A stretch of 64,000 nucleotides of DNA from Cololabis saira (taxonomy: Eukaryota; Chordata; Actinopteri; Beloniformes; Belonidae). Position numbers and translations under genes: made by a program. Under the pieces are notes generated by a model. That model searched no databases and was not told the origin of the DNA. It was given only the letters and a program-made list of their open reading frames with translations. Location: contig NC_084599.1 of assembly GCF_033807715.1 (NCBI RefSeq), positions 25,431,625-25,495,624 of the forward strand, in the 5' to 3' direction. This document shows, piece by piece, positions 1-11,420 of this stretch. Numbering within the stretch: the stretch's first letter is position 1; every line of letters starts with the position of its first letter.

Positions 1-163
1 TTTGAAATCATGCCATCACTTGTCATGAATATCAAAAAGCCTTATTCATTTAAACTCGGTCGCAATTTGGCAGGAGATTCTTGTCTGAGACGAAGACTTC
101 GCTTTTACGCACTGATTTCTAATCTTCAATCTTGTTTTATTTATTTATTTATTTTACCTTTAG
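1..163 (+). other. 3' part of her6 intron 1
   Basis: This is the end of the first intron of the Hes gene that follows. It ends in a T-rich tract and an AG at 162-163, just before the first recognisable coding exon. Exon 1, with the start codon and N-terminal residues, is outside the window. The stretch holds one TTTTACGCAC (103-112), the same 10-mer found in the perfect hairpin at 1601-1627. Confidence 0.8.
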
Positions 164-1161
164 TCATCAAAGCCAATCATGGAAAAGAGGAGAAGAGCTA
201 GAATCAACGAGAGCTTGGGTCAACTGAAAACTCTCATCCTGGATGCTCTCAAAAAAGATGTGAGTATTTCTCTGCATGTCGTCTCCCGGTTCTATCAGAA
301 CTCTAGCCCTGTCAAACAGGAGAATGTGAGAGTGTAATGCTAACCAGCTGTGTTTCCGTCTCCCAGAGCTCCAGACACTCTAAACTGGAGAAGGCGGACA
401 TCCTGGAGATGACGGTGAAGCATCTCCGGAACCTCCAGAGGGTTCAGATGACCGGTAAGTCTCCATAACCCAAGCCTAATGTCTGTTTGCGTTGTAAATT
501 ATTTGGACTATACAATTAGCTCCCAAACCTTTTGTCTTAGCAGTTTTAATCTGAAAAAGACACAAATGAAAAGGTCCCTGACTTAAGATACCTGTGCCTT
601 TCTCTTGCAGCTGCCCTGAACACCGACCCCACCGTCTTGGGGAAATATCGCGCTGGATTCAGTGAATGCATGAATGAAGTCACCCGGTTCCTGTCCACCT
701 GCGAGGGCGTCAACACCGAGGTCAGGACGCGGCTCCTGGGTCACCTGGCCAACTGCATGACCCAGATCAACGCCATGAACTACCCCAGCCAGCATCAGCA
801 CCAGCACCAGCACCAGCTCCCTCCGGCCGGCGGGCCCACGCACCCGTCCTTCGGCCAGTCCATGGTGCAGATCCCCAGCTCGCCCCCGCAGGTCCTCCCC
901 ATCAACCCCGCAACGTCCTGCAAAGGGGGCTCCTCGCCGTCCTCGCTACCTTCAGACGGCACCAAAGTGTACGGCGGGTTTCAGATCGTGCCTGCCACAG
1001 ACGGACAGTTTGCTTTCCTCATACCCAATGCGGCGTTTGCGCCGAACGGCCCCGTGATTCCCGTTTACGCCAACAGCGTCAGCACGCCGGTGCCGGTGCC
1101 GGCCGCGGTTTCCCCCGGAGCGCCTTCAGCCAACTCGGATTCCGTGTGGCGGCCGTGGTGA
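164..1161 (+). CDS. her6: Hes-family bHLH-Orange transcriptional repressor, HES1/her6 type (exons 2-4, 5' incomplete)
   Basis: Three coding exons join in frame: 164-259, 367-454 and 611-1161, with GT-AG introns (GTGAGT at 260, GTAAGT at 455, CAG at 608-610). They give about 244 residues; HES1 proteins are about 280, so exon 1 (roughly the first 36-40) is missing on the left. Exon 2 starts the bHLH with [17 protein letters not shown], including the proline in the basic region that marks Hes proteins and favours N-box over E-box binding. Exon 3 completes helix 2. Exon 4 carries the Orange domain ([18 protein letters not shown] onward), a Q/H repeat from CAGCAC units (about 783-816), a Pro/Ser-rich linker, and the terminal WRPW that recruits Groucho/TLE, followed directly by TGA. 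Known family role: nuclear repressor acting downstream of Notch and in oscillating progenitor programmes. The linker and C-terminus ([17 protein letters not shown]) fit her6 better than her9/HES4. The orthologue call is from memory of the family. Confidence 0.9.
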
Positions 1162-1505
1162 AAAGAGGGGAAAGGAAAGGAACACTATAAAGACTATAAA
1201 ATGACCCTCATTAGTTCGCTCTTTGGTCCTGATAGAAAGTTGCTTTCAATCTGTTTTTTTTCTTGTAAAACGAAAGAGTATGCACTATATTTGTACAGCT
1301 GACAAGGGAGTAAAGTTCATATTGAAATGGGATTTGTTTTGTGGAAGTCCGTTCACTGCATTCTTTTTATTTTTTTTACATATATATATATATCTATATA
1401 TATTTGAGTTGTCTTTTTTTACTGTGTGACGCCAAAGATATGTTTATTGCGCTTATGCTGTTCTTCGTTTTGGAAGACAAATAAATTTGTATAGAAGTTT
1501 AAAAA
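1162..1505 (+). other. her6: her6 3' UTR with poly(A) signal
   Basis: Noncoding sequence runs from the stop codon to an AATAAA at 1480-1485, the first canonical poly(A) signal; cleavage is expected about 10-25 bases later. The UTR is AU-rich, with a (TA)n-like tract near 1381-1402 and several T-runs. This suits the unstable short-lived mRNAs typical of oscillating Hes genes, though instability is an inference. Confidence 0.7.
1432..1438 (+). promoter_or_regulatory. Candidate miR-9 target site in the her6 3' UTR
   Basis: CCAAAGA matches positions 2-7 of the miR-9-5p seed plus the A opposite position 1 (a 7mer-A1 site). It lies about 45 bases before the poly(A) signal. miR-9 regulation of Hes1/hairy-type genes is established in vertebrates; that this copy is used is inference from a 7-base match. 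Confidence 0.4.
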
Positions 1506-1600
1506 AACAAGCGCTTGTGCCTGCATTGTTTTCTAGAGAATCAGAATGTGTTTTCTTGGTGTGTGCAGTCAACAACAAAGGTCAGCATCTTAATGCAGTT

Positions 1601-1627
1601 TTTTACGCACAGTTACTGTGCGTAAAA
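1601..1627. other. Perfect 12-bp inverted repeat (TTTTACGCACAG, 3-base spacer)
   Basis: TTTTACGCACAG is followed by TTA and its exact reverse complement CTGTGCGTAAAA. It lies about 115 bases past the her6 poly(A) signal. It could be a paired transcription-factor site or a transcribed hairpin; it is too short for a pre-miRNA. Single copies of the arm occur at 103-112 and, in shorter form (CTTTACGCG), at 1671-1679. Confidence 0.6.
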
Positions 1628-3000
1628 GCAAAGCTGAGAAATCCCAGTAACCACTTCTCTCAGAATGAGCCTTTACGCGTGTAATAAGAAAATAAGGGGG
1701 GAAAAGTTAATAGCCCACACATACTTAGCCAGCAGTACCAGCAATAACACTCTTAAGAAGGAAAGTTTGCTGTGCGGAAAAAACATCACCTTCCACTGTT
1801 TGTCTTTCACTCCACGCAAAAGTCAGTTTACTTCATTGATGGTTACACAATATTTCATGTTGATGAGTCTGCGGGTGAGACAATACATTTCACTTACTGT
1901 AAGTTAAGACTCTTTAGTAAAGTCCGTACTGACTGACATGCCATTACGTGAATAAGTAAATGAGGTGGGACACGGTGGTTGTCTCTGTAATCAGAAACAG
2001 CAGCGGGATCATCTGTTGGGGCTGTTGCGCACTGGCCGTCCAGCTGTTTGGCCCCTTGAAACTTTGGAGCGTTGCAGAGGTCACTTACGCCATCTAGCAG
2101 CAGAGAAGGACATTACAGTCTGATTGGCAAGTGGAGGATCAATGGAGTCCAGCATGTACCGGCTGCGGGTGTGGGGCTGTCTCGTTGAAGCTTTGAGCAG
2201 CTTTTGTTTCACTGAGGGAACTGATGTGGAAGAGAATATGTTACCTGATTCAGAGGCTACTTCCTTAGACGTTTTTTTCATGTTGAGGTTTCATTTCAGA
2301 ATGATTAAACTAGCAGGACTTGGTTAAACTTGTGTTTATTTTAACAATAATACTGTGTGTGGATATTTTGAGTTGTAATATAAATGGAAATGAGTGACAG
2401 TAAATGGAAAGATGGACTTTATCAAATAGCAATTTGAAGTGATACAGATAATTATCAGGATTTCTGCTGTTCAGACAGCCTTCTCTTCAACATGATCATT
2501 GATCTCTTGACTGTATATAGCAGAGAGGAGCCTTGGGCAGTGGCTTTAATCAGAGCTGAGGGAGGGGCTTGGTGCCACGGGGTTGACAGAAGAAGGACAC
2601 ATTAAACACATCGCCACCGAGCCATGTGGTAGCGCTCTGCTTCGCCCAGGTGTGTATGCCCCCTCCAGCTATCTGAGTGTGGCCCTGCTTTGAAGGGGGT
2701 GTGTGTAGGGCGGGGGCACAGGTGTTTGCAATTATCAGTGTGCTAAGAGGCACAAAGTGTGGATAAGTGCCATCATTTCGAATTTCCATCACACCTTTTT
2801 ACAGGGGGGCCATATATCCCAATTTGATTGAATCCATGTGTGTGATTGTGCCTGTGCATGTTTATGCTTTGTGTATGTGTATTTGTGCATGTGTGTTGAG
2901 GCGTCTGGACATGCTGGGCCAAAGGGCACAATAGGTGAGGCATTGGGGAGCTAAGTGGGACAGGGGAGTTCAAGGAAAGGCCTCTCACACAGGCCACATA
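1628..3000. other. her6 3' flank, no gene seen
   Basis: No exon-like signal or recognisable repeat was found. About 2530-2790 is a more GC-rich, non-repetitive stretch that could be regulatory. Short ORFs here have no protein-like composition. Confidence 0.5.
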
Positions 3001-4060
3001 CGAGCCCTCACACTAACAGACGCACACATGTACACGAAGCGCTCCCACCGCATTCCAGCTGTGTTCACACCAGTGTCAAGCTTCCTGCCCCAAGCCCCGG
3101 GGCCGCAGCTGGACACAGGACGTTTGGGAGGCACGTGGTGTGACCCGGACAACATCCAGCTGCTGAGCCCTCCCACCCTCCGTTCTCCCCGACCCACCAA
3201 CATCTTCAGTGGTCGCTCCCCCTCCCGAGACCAGCTTTACGGGCCTCTCCAATTACCCAGTGCGGTGGCCGAGCTGCCGGAGTGACCGCACACATGTCAC
3301 AACAAGACCAGGGAGGGAGGGGGGAGTTAGCTGCCATGCGTGTCCATTAACTTTTCCCACACTCCGCGTGCATGCAGGGAGCGAAAAGAGGGGGAAAAAA
3401 GATCCTCTGCTTCCTCTTTGGCTCTGTAAGTGCTACCATATGGTCCAGTCTCCTTCCCTCTCTCTCAAAGTCCTTCTTTTTCTCTCAGGCTTGCTCTCCC
3501 AGCCCATCACTAGGGCTGTCTTTGATTGCCGCCCAGACAAGCAAGAGCTTTATGATTTAAGCCCAGGGCTTGCTGTACCAAGCCCTGGACTCATTATGAA
3601 GCCAAACTCCTCTCCCTCCCATCCCCTTGCAACCCCCCCCACCTCCTCTTGCAGTTGCAGGGGAAGGCTGTTTTCTGGCAGGAAATGAATAGCTCCCAGA
3701 TGAGCGCAGGAACCTGAGAGGTCGTGAGAAAGAGGCGAACCCCCCTCCGCAGGCCCGGCTTGCTGCCAGCCGCCGGGGGAATGTGGGAGAGCGCCTCTCT
3801 GACACACGCATCAACCCCTCTGCCCTCCACCACACCGCCTGACTGACTGCCTGCCTGCCTGCCTCGGCCGTGAGCCTGGAAATAGACTGACAGACGGGGC
3901 AACCGCCACTGAGCCAGGCAGTACAGCTCGTCAGGCAGCCAGGCAGGGAAAGGGAAAGCTCTGGGAGGGAATGAAAAAAACTGTTGGCTTTGTGAGAGCG
4001 GAAGTGGATCAGTGTGTGTGTGTGTGTGCAGTTTGAATCTTGACTCAAGCATTAATTACA
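3001..4060. other. GC/CT-rich noncoding stretch, possible regulatory sequence
   Basis: High-complexity, GC-rich sequence with overlapping open frames in several phases on both strands. This reflects few stop codons in GC/CT-rich DNA rather than a gene. It holds an RBPJ-like TTCCCACA (3354-3361), a perfect 10-bp hairpin (arms 3563-3572 and 3579-3588) and a short (TG)n at about 4011-4029. Confidence 0.45.
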
Positions 4061-6589
4061 ATGGAAAGTTAAATCTGTAATTTAAGTTTACTTAGTTAGT
4101 GCTCATTTGTGACCCATTTACACTGAATTTGACACATGCCTGCACACTCTCCTTCCTCTGTCCCAGAGGCTCACATTCATTCCACGATATTCACTCAATC
4201 CGACAGGTGTTCCTTGTCAAGAGCAAAGGGTTTTCCCTTCGGTTCTCCTTGTACTGAACTAACATTGTTTCTCCTGAGGCCGACGCTGTTATGGTTGGAT
4301 GTGGTCAGAAGCTGTCCAGGTGTATTCTAGGATCTGTTTTAATCATTGTTCAGTAACAAAGTGACATGTTGAGATTAACTAATTATAGAGGGAAGGCTAG
4401 AAATGTTCATTTGCCAAGTCCAACAAACATTGAGGATCCTGTTTATTGGCTCAGGAGTGTAACAGCGTATGTTAGGAGGAGGCAGCCAGTATCTGCTTTT
4501 TTCATGAAATCATGTACCACATGCATCTGAGGCAATGGCACTGGTTGTGGCTGATATGAGTTATGGGCAAGTGGACTGTAAGCAGAGTGAAATATAAAAT
4601 GTGGACTAGGGATTTCAAATCCTTCTCTTGTCATATCATATTGTGTTTAGATTGACTTAAGGTACATGTTAAAAATTCAATTAATCTTCCATACAGTAAA
4701 TGCATCCCCAAGGCCAATAATAAATGCTCTGTTAAGTCACATTTTCAAGTCGTCCAAACATCTACTGAGGTCACAAGCAGAGTCAAGAGAGCTTGAAGTG
4801 ATGCTTATAGAAGGGCATCCAAATCACACAGATTTGGACTGATCTTTGTGTCCTCTTCTTAGTGCATTACTCCTAAAAGTCATTCTGTCATCAGAGCAGC
4901 AGATTTACTGACTCAGTACATGTCTTGGTCCACACCGCAGACCCCCATTGTGCTTGAGTCCCTGTCGTTCTTTCCCATACTCTGTCTGTCTCTTATGAGC
5001 CCAGTTTGTGCCGGGCTCCTATGGTAACCTGTGGGCCCAGTAAACAGGACAAGCTGCTTGCCCACTTTCCTTGGCTCAACATACATGACAACAAAAACCC
5101 CCACCAGAGGCTCCCACCACCAACCCATTCAAATGTCAGCCACTTCGTTTGAAGTCGGAGAGCGCTATGTAAATCCACAGTGTTTCTCACCATCCCAGGC
5201 ACTTAGAGACACTCAAAAACAAGAGCTTCAGTAAAGGTGGTCCTGCGATGCTGGATGGTTGTTTCTCTTATATTCTCCAGCCTTTAAAAGTCTTTTTTTT
5301 TTTATTCGACCCTTTTGCCTGTTTTCCCTGTTTCAGTTTGTAAACATGTCTATTATTGCTTTTGGTGCCTGGTTTCAGGGCATGGTGACTTGAGAAGAGC
5401 AGGACATGGCAACCACACACAGCTGTCAATTACAAAGTTGGGACACCTTCCAACTCTGGGTGGTGACAGTGATGACCCCATCACACTGCGCCTTTGTATG
5501 ACCTGTCCTCCAACTACTGTGGAACCCAAGGCCAAGTGAGTGGGAGGGTTTTTTCCCCCCTTTAGAGACCATCACTACAAACAAATAGACCAGGCAAACA
5601 AGTTCCCACCACAACAGAATCCAAACAACTGCCAACGGTGACAGTTTGTTTGGTTTTAATAATGCACAAAGAGAGTCCCTATCAACTCTTCTGAGTCTTT
5701 GTTTAATTAGTTTTGAGGCCCCTCGTTTTTTTCCCTAGAAAAAAAACAAAAATGAAGAAATTTAAAAATGTAAAGTATTTTTTTTTTTAATTATTTCTAG
5801 GCGCTATTTATAGAGGTTCTGTAAATTTGACTAATTCTTATTACAATATATTTAAAAAAATACTGTTTAAAAAAAATTTTTTGAGCTTGTTTCCTTGGAG
5901 GTATTCAAATGCACTCTAATCCTAATGTACCCTTTTATTGGGACTCCTGGTAATAAAGTCGCGATTGTGTTTCTGCTGCTGAATTCTAAGTAATTCTCGA
6001 GTAACTTGGTGCATTGTTGCACTTGTGAACATGTTGGCTTGTTTTGCACTTTGCACATTATGCTGCTTTTACATCTTCGTCAGGAAATCCTTGTAAAAGA
6101 GCATTTATAATCTCAATTATTTTTTTCCTCGATAAATAAAGATTAAATAAAACATTTGAATACAGCAGCATGCAGCTTTCAATTAGATGTATAGATAAAA
6201 CAAATCAGTTATATGTCTTCAAATTCCAAACGCAGACATCTGTCAAATCAAATTTAGCAGGCTTTTTCTTTTCTTCTGCTACTTTAAATGATACACCAAC
6301 ATGTTCCACTTGCTACATTGAAGGGCACTGACATTTTTCCAAAACCTAACCTTGTTGTTTTGTCTCTTAAACATAAGCAAACGACCAATGAGATCAAAAG
6401 TTAGTGTTGCAGGTAAATTGGTTTCACAGTAAAGTTGAAACTCCAGGTCAAAGGTTTAGTAACTTTGTCCACTGCTATCTGTTCAACCTCTAAAACTACA
6501 AAATGCATGTTGGTTTATAATCCATACAAACATCATGCAACTCCATTTATTCTGCAATGTTGTGATTATGTATTCAGTCTTATGAACAT
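4061..6589. other. Intergenic, no gene seen
   Basis: About 4980-5240 is a high-complexity patch that could be regulatory. About 5740-5880 is very AT-rich with A/T runs. No splice-linked coding exons, RNA genes or clear transposon ends were recognised. Confidence 0.5.
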
Positions 6590-6830
6590 GAATGTGTGCT
6601 GTAATGGTGATGGCTGGATGGCTGGTGGTGGGTGGAGTAGTTTGCCCTCCAACCAGGAGGTTTCCAGATAATTTCTCAGAGCTGTTACATGCAAAAGTCT
6701 CCCTGGCCAAGAAACCGAGTCCACTGTTCTCACTGCTCATCCCAAACCCAGATAAACACAGTTGTGTCAGGAAGGACATCCGATTTAAAACTTATGCTAA
6801 AAAACCTATTGCGAGGAAGTGAAAGAAATT
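6590..6830 (+). repeat. Degenerate LINE-related repeat (RTE/Rex3-like?)
   Basis: The stretch around 6760-6790 (GTGTCAGGAAGGACATCCGA) resembles a 3' segment repeated widely in fish genomes (consensus near GTCAGGAAGGGCATCCGG) that I associate with RTE-type LINEs. The upstream part, about 6640-6710, is a weaker match. Boundaries are approximate and family assignment is from memory. Confidence 0.45.
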
Positions 6831-7985
6831 CAGTCACCAAAGTGGATAACCTTTGTTTTCACTGGACAGAAATAAGGTCCCCAGTCATACTGCGATCGCC
6901 AACAAGCATATACCTATACAAACATAATGTGTGAGTGTGTATCTACTTGTGTATCTGAGAAAGATTACAGCAGATTCCAGCTCAGGTGTTTGTCCTCCGT
7001 GTGCATTCATTCAGATATGTTATGCTCTGTATTTGAACACTACATCATTGTTCCTGGGTTGGATTTTGCGTTTCTTTGCACATGCAAGTGAGGCTCATAT
7101 CACTTAAACATGATCCAGGGAGACTAGCGAAGTGCAGCAGAGAAATCACACCCCTAACAGACTCAACTTACATGCTGTTTTGTAGCATGATCTATGAGCT
7201 CTGCCCTCGCGTGGCTGGTTTTATGTTCCTGCCTTTAACAACTTCTCCACGGAGACTTGGGCCCCTCCGAGATGAAGAAAAGAGAAACCAGATTTTTTTT
7301 TTTTTTTTTTTGACCCTTGAATACATCAAACAGGTCCAGATGTCCAGCTTTTTTTTCATGCTGATGAAGCTTGATGTCAGTAAAACAACAGGGTGGATAT
7401 TGTTGCTGTAAAGTTCTGATTATGGTGTTAATGATTTTACATTAACTTAAAAGTCACGCACACACATGCACTCAGACAAGAGCCTAGAAGAATGGGATTC
7501 AGAGCGAGGCACAGAAAGTGATGGGTTAAGTCATCAGTTTGGGAAAAGTTTTGTTTGTGTTCTTTGATTTAATGGCTTACACTTCAACACAGGAAATGAT
7601 GGTTGTGTTTTCTGTGAAAGGAAACCCCCAAACTAATGAAGGCTCCTGCAAAGAAGCTCGCCTCGCTGTGTTTGTGTTGTTGGATGTTTGTAGGCCTGTG
7701 GATTTGTAGTGTCGGAATGTTTTTGTTGTCATGAATTTGTCGGAATATTTCATCTTACGTATATCATTTGTTGACATTGTAGTTATTACTTTCACCTTCT
7801 TCTGCATCACAAGTCATCCAACAACTCATCCAACAAATATCAGTTTTAAAATAGCAAAAGCTGGCCAAATTAACTCTGGACTCGTGTCCCAGTGGTCTCC
7901 TTTGACAAGTGCAAATCACTTTACAGCACTTTTTTTAAAAAGAGAAAAAAATGTAAATAGCTTGTAGAGCTACATTTGGCATCAT
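6831..7985. other. Intergenic, no gene seen
   Basis: Ordinary AT-rich sequence with a 19-base T-run at about 7293-7311. No coding, RNA or transposon signal was recognised. Confidence 0.5.
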
Positions 7986-8800
7986 GGCAGGTGTGACTAA
8001 AATACTCAAAACAGTAATTATGGGACAGAAAAGTGAACAGAATGAAGAGTGATGTGCAAGAAACCATAAAAAGAGTAAATATGGATCCGGGTCATCACTT
8101 CCATGCTGAAGCAACATGGCTGGGACATGTACAAGAAAAACGGGCTTCAAAACCAGTCTTCAGAAACCAATGGGTCACGTATGTCACCGAATGCTTCATC
8201 CATTGTTTTATACAGTCTGTGGTTTTGAAGCCGTGGGGAACATGCCCACCACATGTCAATCAAAGTTAGCTTTGCTCCCAGCTCATCAGCCGAACCCCAC
8301 CGAAATATCTACAGGCGTGGCGTCAGACATTTAGAGTCGGAAAAACAGTTTAACATGTTGACTCGATGGCGGAATGAAAAATGACTGTCCTGTTGACCAA
8401 AGGCTGGGCTAATACAAACAGGTGGCTGCTTCTCGAAGCGGTAACATGGAAATTACAGATGAAAAAGTGACAGCGCCTAGCCACTGGCTGAACTGTCAAT
8501 GAATCATATTAGAAAAAAATACTTGATATGAGCTCTTCTGGTGTGGTACAAAAAAATCCACTCCCCTCAGAGTCGTCATGGATTTCAAATCAAACGATTA
8601 AGACTAAAATAGTTTTTTGGACCAGGCTGTAAATATATTTATTTCTGCTCATTCTGCATTTTAACATGTGTGTCAAAGGAGATTGACTCACTTTTGCAGC
8701 CAGCCTCTAGCGGTCGGTCGAAGAACTGCAACGGATCTTAGTTCCACTTTAGCCTCAGTCAGGAAGTTAGATGGTTGGTGCTTGTTCCTCCGTTATAATT
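7986..8800. repeat. Probable dispersed repeat remnant
   Basis: The segment around 8160-8230 (AACCAATGGGTCACGTATGT, then TTTTATACAGTCTGTGGTTT) resembles a dispersed fish repeat usually seen as ACCAATGGGTGACGTCAC followed by TTTATACAGTCTATGG. Sequence either side, including the 8690-8720 block, may belong to the same element. No terminal repeats or target duplications were identified, so the class is unknown. Confidence 0.4.
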
Positions 8801-10525
8801 TCTTTTTTAAATTATTTTCAATGAGCACAATGAATGTGACATCTTACATCCCATTTCACGCACATGACATCGAGTCGTACTTGGTTTCCAGAATGTCGGT
8901 TTCACTACCGTCTCACTACTGTCTTGTAAACGTTTTCCTTCCCTCCCGCTGCTACTTTTCTGTCACAGATGACTCCAGACATTCCTCTCCACCACGCCAC
9001 CCTGTGTGCACTCTCTTCTCCACCTTTTTATTGAAATTTTCAATTTTGATGTACCTTGCAAAAGTGACAATGACAATAAAGATTTATATTATCTATATTT
9101 TCCTCACAGCTGAGGCTTCTTCACATCTACTCCACTTGTTTAAGAATCACTATATTTGTTTGTTGCCTTTTTCAATTTGCCTTTTCTATATTGTTCATAT
9201 TGAGGTTGTTACTTATAACATACAGAAATACATTAGGAGGCTTTTTGGACAGTAAATGGTATCAAATTAAAGAAGTTGAAGTTAGAGAAAGCCCCAGACG
9301 TTTCACATTTTTCACACTTTGACACCTTTTGGATGAACTGACAGGAACCAGAGGCTGTGTGTTAATTTGCAAAGTCTCTACTGGGAAACTGTCTTACTCA
9401 CTCCATCCTTCTGATCTCCACTTCTTTGTTTCTTTTGGTTTTGCTTCAGTTTTGTTGCTGATTGTTTCCTCAGCATCTTCCACCACTGAAATGTATTGCA
9501 TCATGTTGGTATTCAGAGACATGAAATGGCATTATCCCACTTCCTTCTACTCTGTCCATGCAAAAGCAGTATAAACTGTGACGTGGACCTGCACTTAATC
9601 CGCTTTCTTTTTTGGAGGCAGTGGCGGGAACTGCAGAGGAGCTGGTCACAGAGATACGACCACAAGTTGCTGCAGACACAAAGCAACCCCTTTGTGTGTG
9701 TCTCTGTTTGAAGGGCTGCACAAAAAGGAGCAAGTCCATTACATTTAGAGTTTGGATGTGTGATGCAGAGTGTGTTTGGGTGTCTTTGCTTGCCTATTTT
9801 CCTTCCAAATACAGCAAAAGCCAAAATGTGGGTTTATACTGTATTGGGGGTGTTTTTCTGCTGTTTGTGTGTACTCCATGCCTCCTACCTCATCTGTCTG
9901 TATGACCTCACCTTTGTGGAGCGTGTTTCCAAACCCTCCCACAAGACCCTGTTATCTCGGCTTCAGTTTGCATCATGAATGAGGCAAATGTCTGTGTGTG
10001 AGCACATTTTTTTTTTGTTATTGTTGAGCTGGGATTCTGGCAGGCTTGTCATGGTCTCCGAACATGTAAATCCAAGTTTTTCTGAGAAATGATTATCCCA
10101 GCGGCTGTGATGAAGCCACCTAGTGTGGGCGGAGGAAATGAGACATAAGAAGAAGAAGTGGCAAGTTTCTAGTGGTATTGTTTTGTGAGGTCAAAGAAAC
10201 AAAGCATTTAGTGATTTGGTGTCCTCAGTCATTTTCTTTTTTAATGTGCAGCATAAAAAAATGTTTTACTTTGGACACATTCTTGTTTTTTCTTCCCCAG
10301 ACTTTATTTTGGACATTGCTCTTGTCTGCTTTGTCTCTGTTGCCACACATGATGCTCGCCTCTCTTTCTGATACAGTTCATAATAATATATCATTTTCAT
10401 TTCTAAATGTTAAAAAAGCCATGTCTCTTATTGTGGCATTAATTAGCTAACCTCAGTTAAATTAAAAACCACTACAAGCTGTTTAGCTGCTCCCTGTTCA
10501 ATTTGTCATGTGCTCCTTCAACCTT
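8801..10525. other. Intergenic, one possible LINE 3' tail
   Basis: A short tail-like segment at about 9050-9095 (TGACAATGACAATAAAGATT) resembles LINE 3' ends in fish. No gene was found. The long + strand frame at 8668-9255 is low-complexity, F/L/S-rich and has no domain signature. Confidence 0.4.
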
Positions 10526-11420
10526 CACAGCCGTTATCATTACCCTGTCATACATAATGAGATAATTTTATGATCTACTTTTCTAAAGCCGGGACCATCA
10601 CTTCCTCCTTAATAGGCAGCAGTGTGATTAGCATGTGGCAGAGTGACGATTTGTTCTGAAGACCACAAACTCTCTGAGACACACACTAAAACACAGACAG
10701 TTGCTCACACTGACTCAGATTTTCCCACATGCTCCGCGGATCTGGTTGCAAGCACGCTCTCTTTCCTCCTGCGGCGCTGGCTGCGTGCGACCCTCCACAG
10801 ACGATATCAGGGTAATTGACAGTGACTGGAAATATGCAGCATCATTGAGCCTCGACCTGTGTGACTAACAGGGTTAGGGAGCCCTGTTAGCTCCCCACCC
10901 CCCACCCCCCTTGGAGACCGAAGCCATCAGCGATATTCAATTTGTGTTTAAGTTCGCTTTGAGAGGCCCCCAGGGGCCCGATTTGATTAACATATTTTAC
11001 GGCGAGCCCTTGGATGTGTCTGGGAGTGAATCCGGTCCTGTATTAATAATAGTCAGAGCCCATTATGACTGACTAAGTGACAATAGTGACAGTGGGACCT
11101 GACAGTGGTTGACAGACACCTCTGTAGGGAGATGTAAAAAGGAAAAGAAGAGACTGGTGTTCAATAGGGCGAAGATTCCTGATTCCTGCGAGGCCTCTGT
11201 GTGATTGTGCAGCTTCATTGACGGCTTGGCCATGCAGGCTTGAGGCTAATCAGAAGTGATTCATGTAAGCGAGTCACAATGCTGCAGTGGATTGAATTTG
11301 TCTCATCTACGGTTCTCTCCACCACTTATCAGCGCAACGAGCCGCTCTGCAAATAAAAGGTGGGCAGACAATGGAAGCTGTTTGTAAGGGCACTTTTCCC
11401 ACAGTCCTATCTGTCACGAA
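10526..11420. promoter_or_regulatory. Candidate conserved noncoding regulatory region
   Basis: About 0.9 kb of complex, non-repetitive, stop-rich sequence with homeodomain-type cores (TGATTAG, TTTGATTAAC, ATTAATAATA) and two RBPJ-type TTCCCACA motifs (10722-10729 and 11396-11403). It also holds a 9-bp inverted repeat (about 10865-10890) and a block at about 10938-10985 that resembles the duplicated element described later. Regulatory function is inferred only. Confidence 0.35.

Noticed and set aside
2935..4052. Overlapping ORFs up to 163 codons on both strands
   Set aside because: Several frames are open at once in GC/CT-rich DNA, with proline- and serine-rich low-complexity products, no splice-linked partners and no domain.
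8668..9255. 195-codon + strand ORF
   Set aside because: Composition is F/L/S-rich from T-rich DNA, it crosses a probable LINE tail, and it has no recognisable motif.
10182..10450. 92-codon + strand ORF
   Set aside because: Leucine/serine-rich chance frame in T-rich sequence with no supporting signal.
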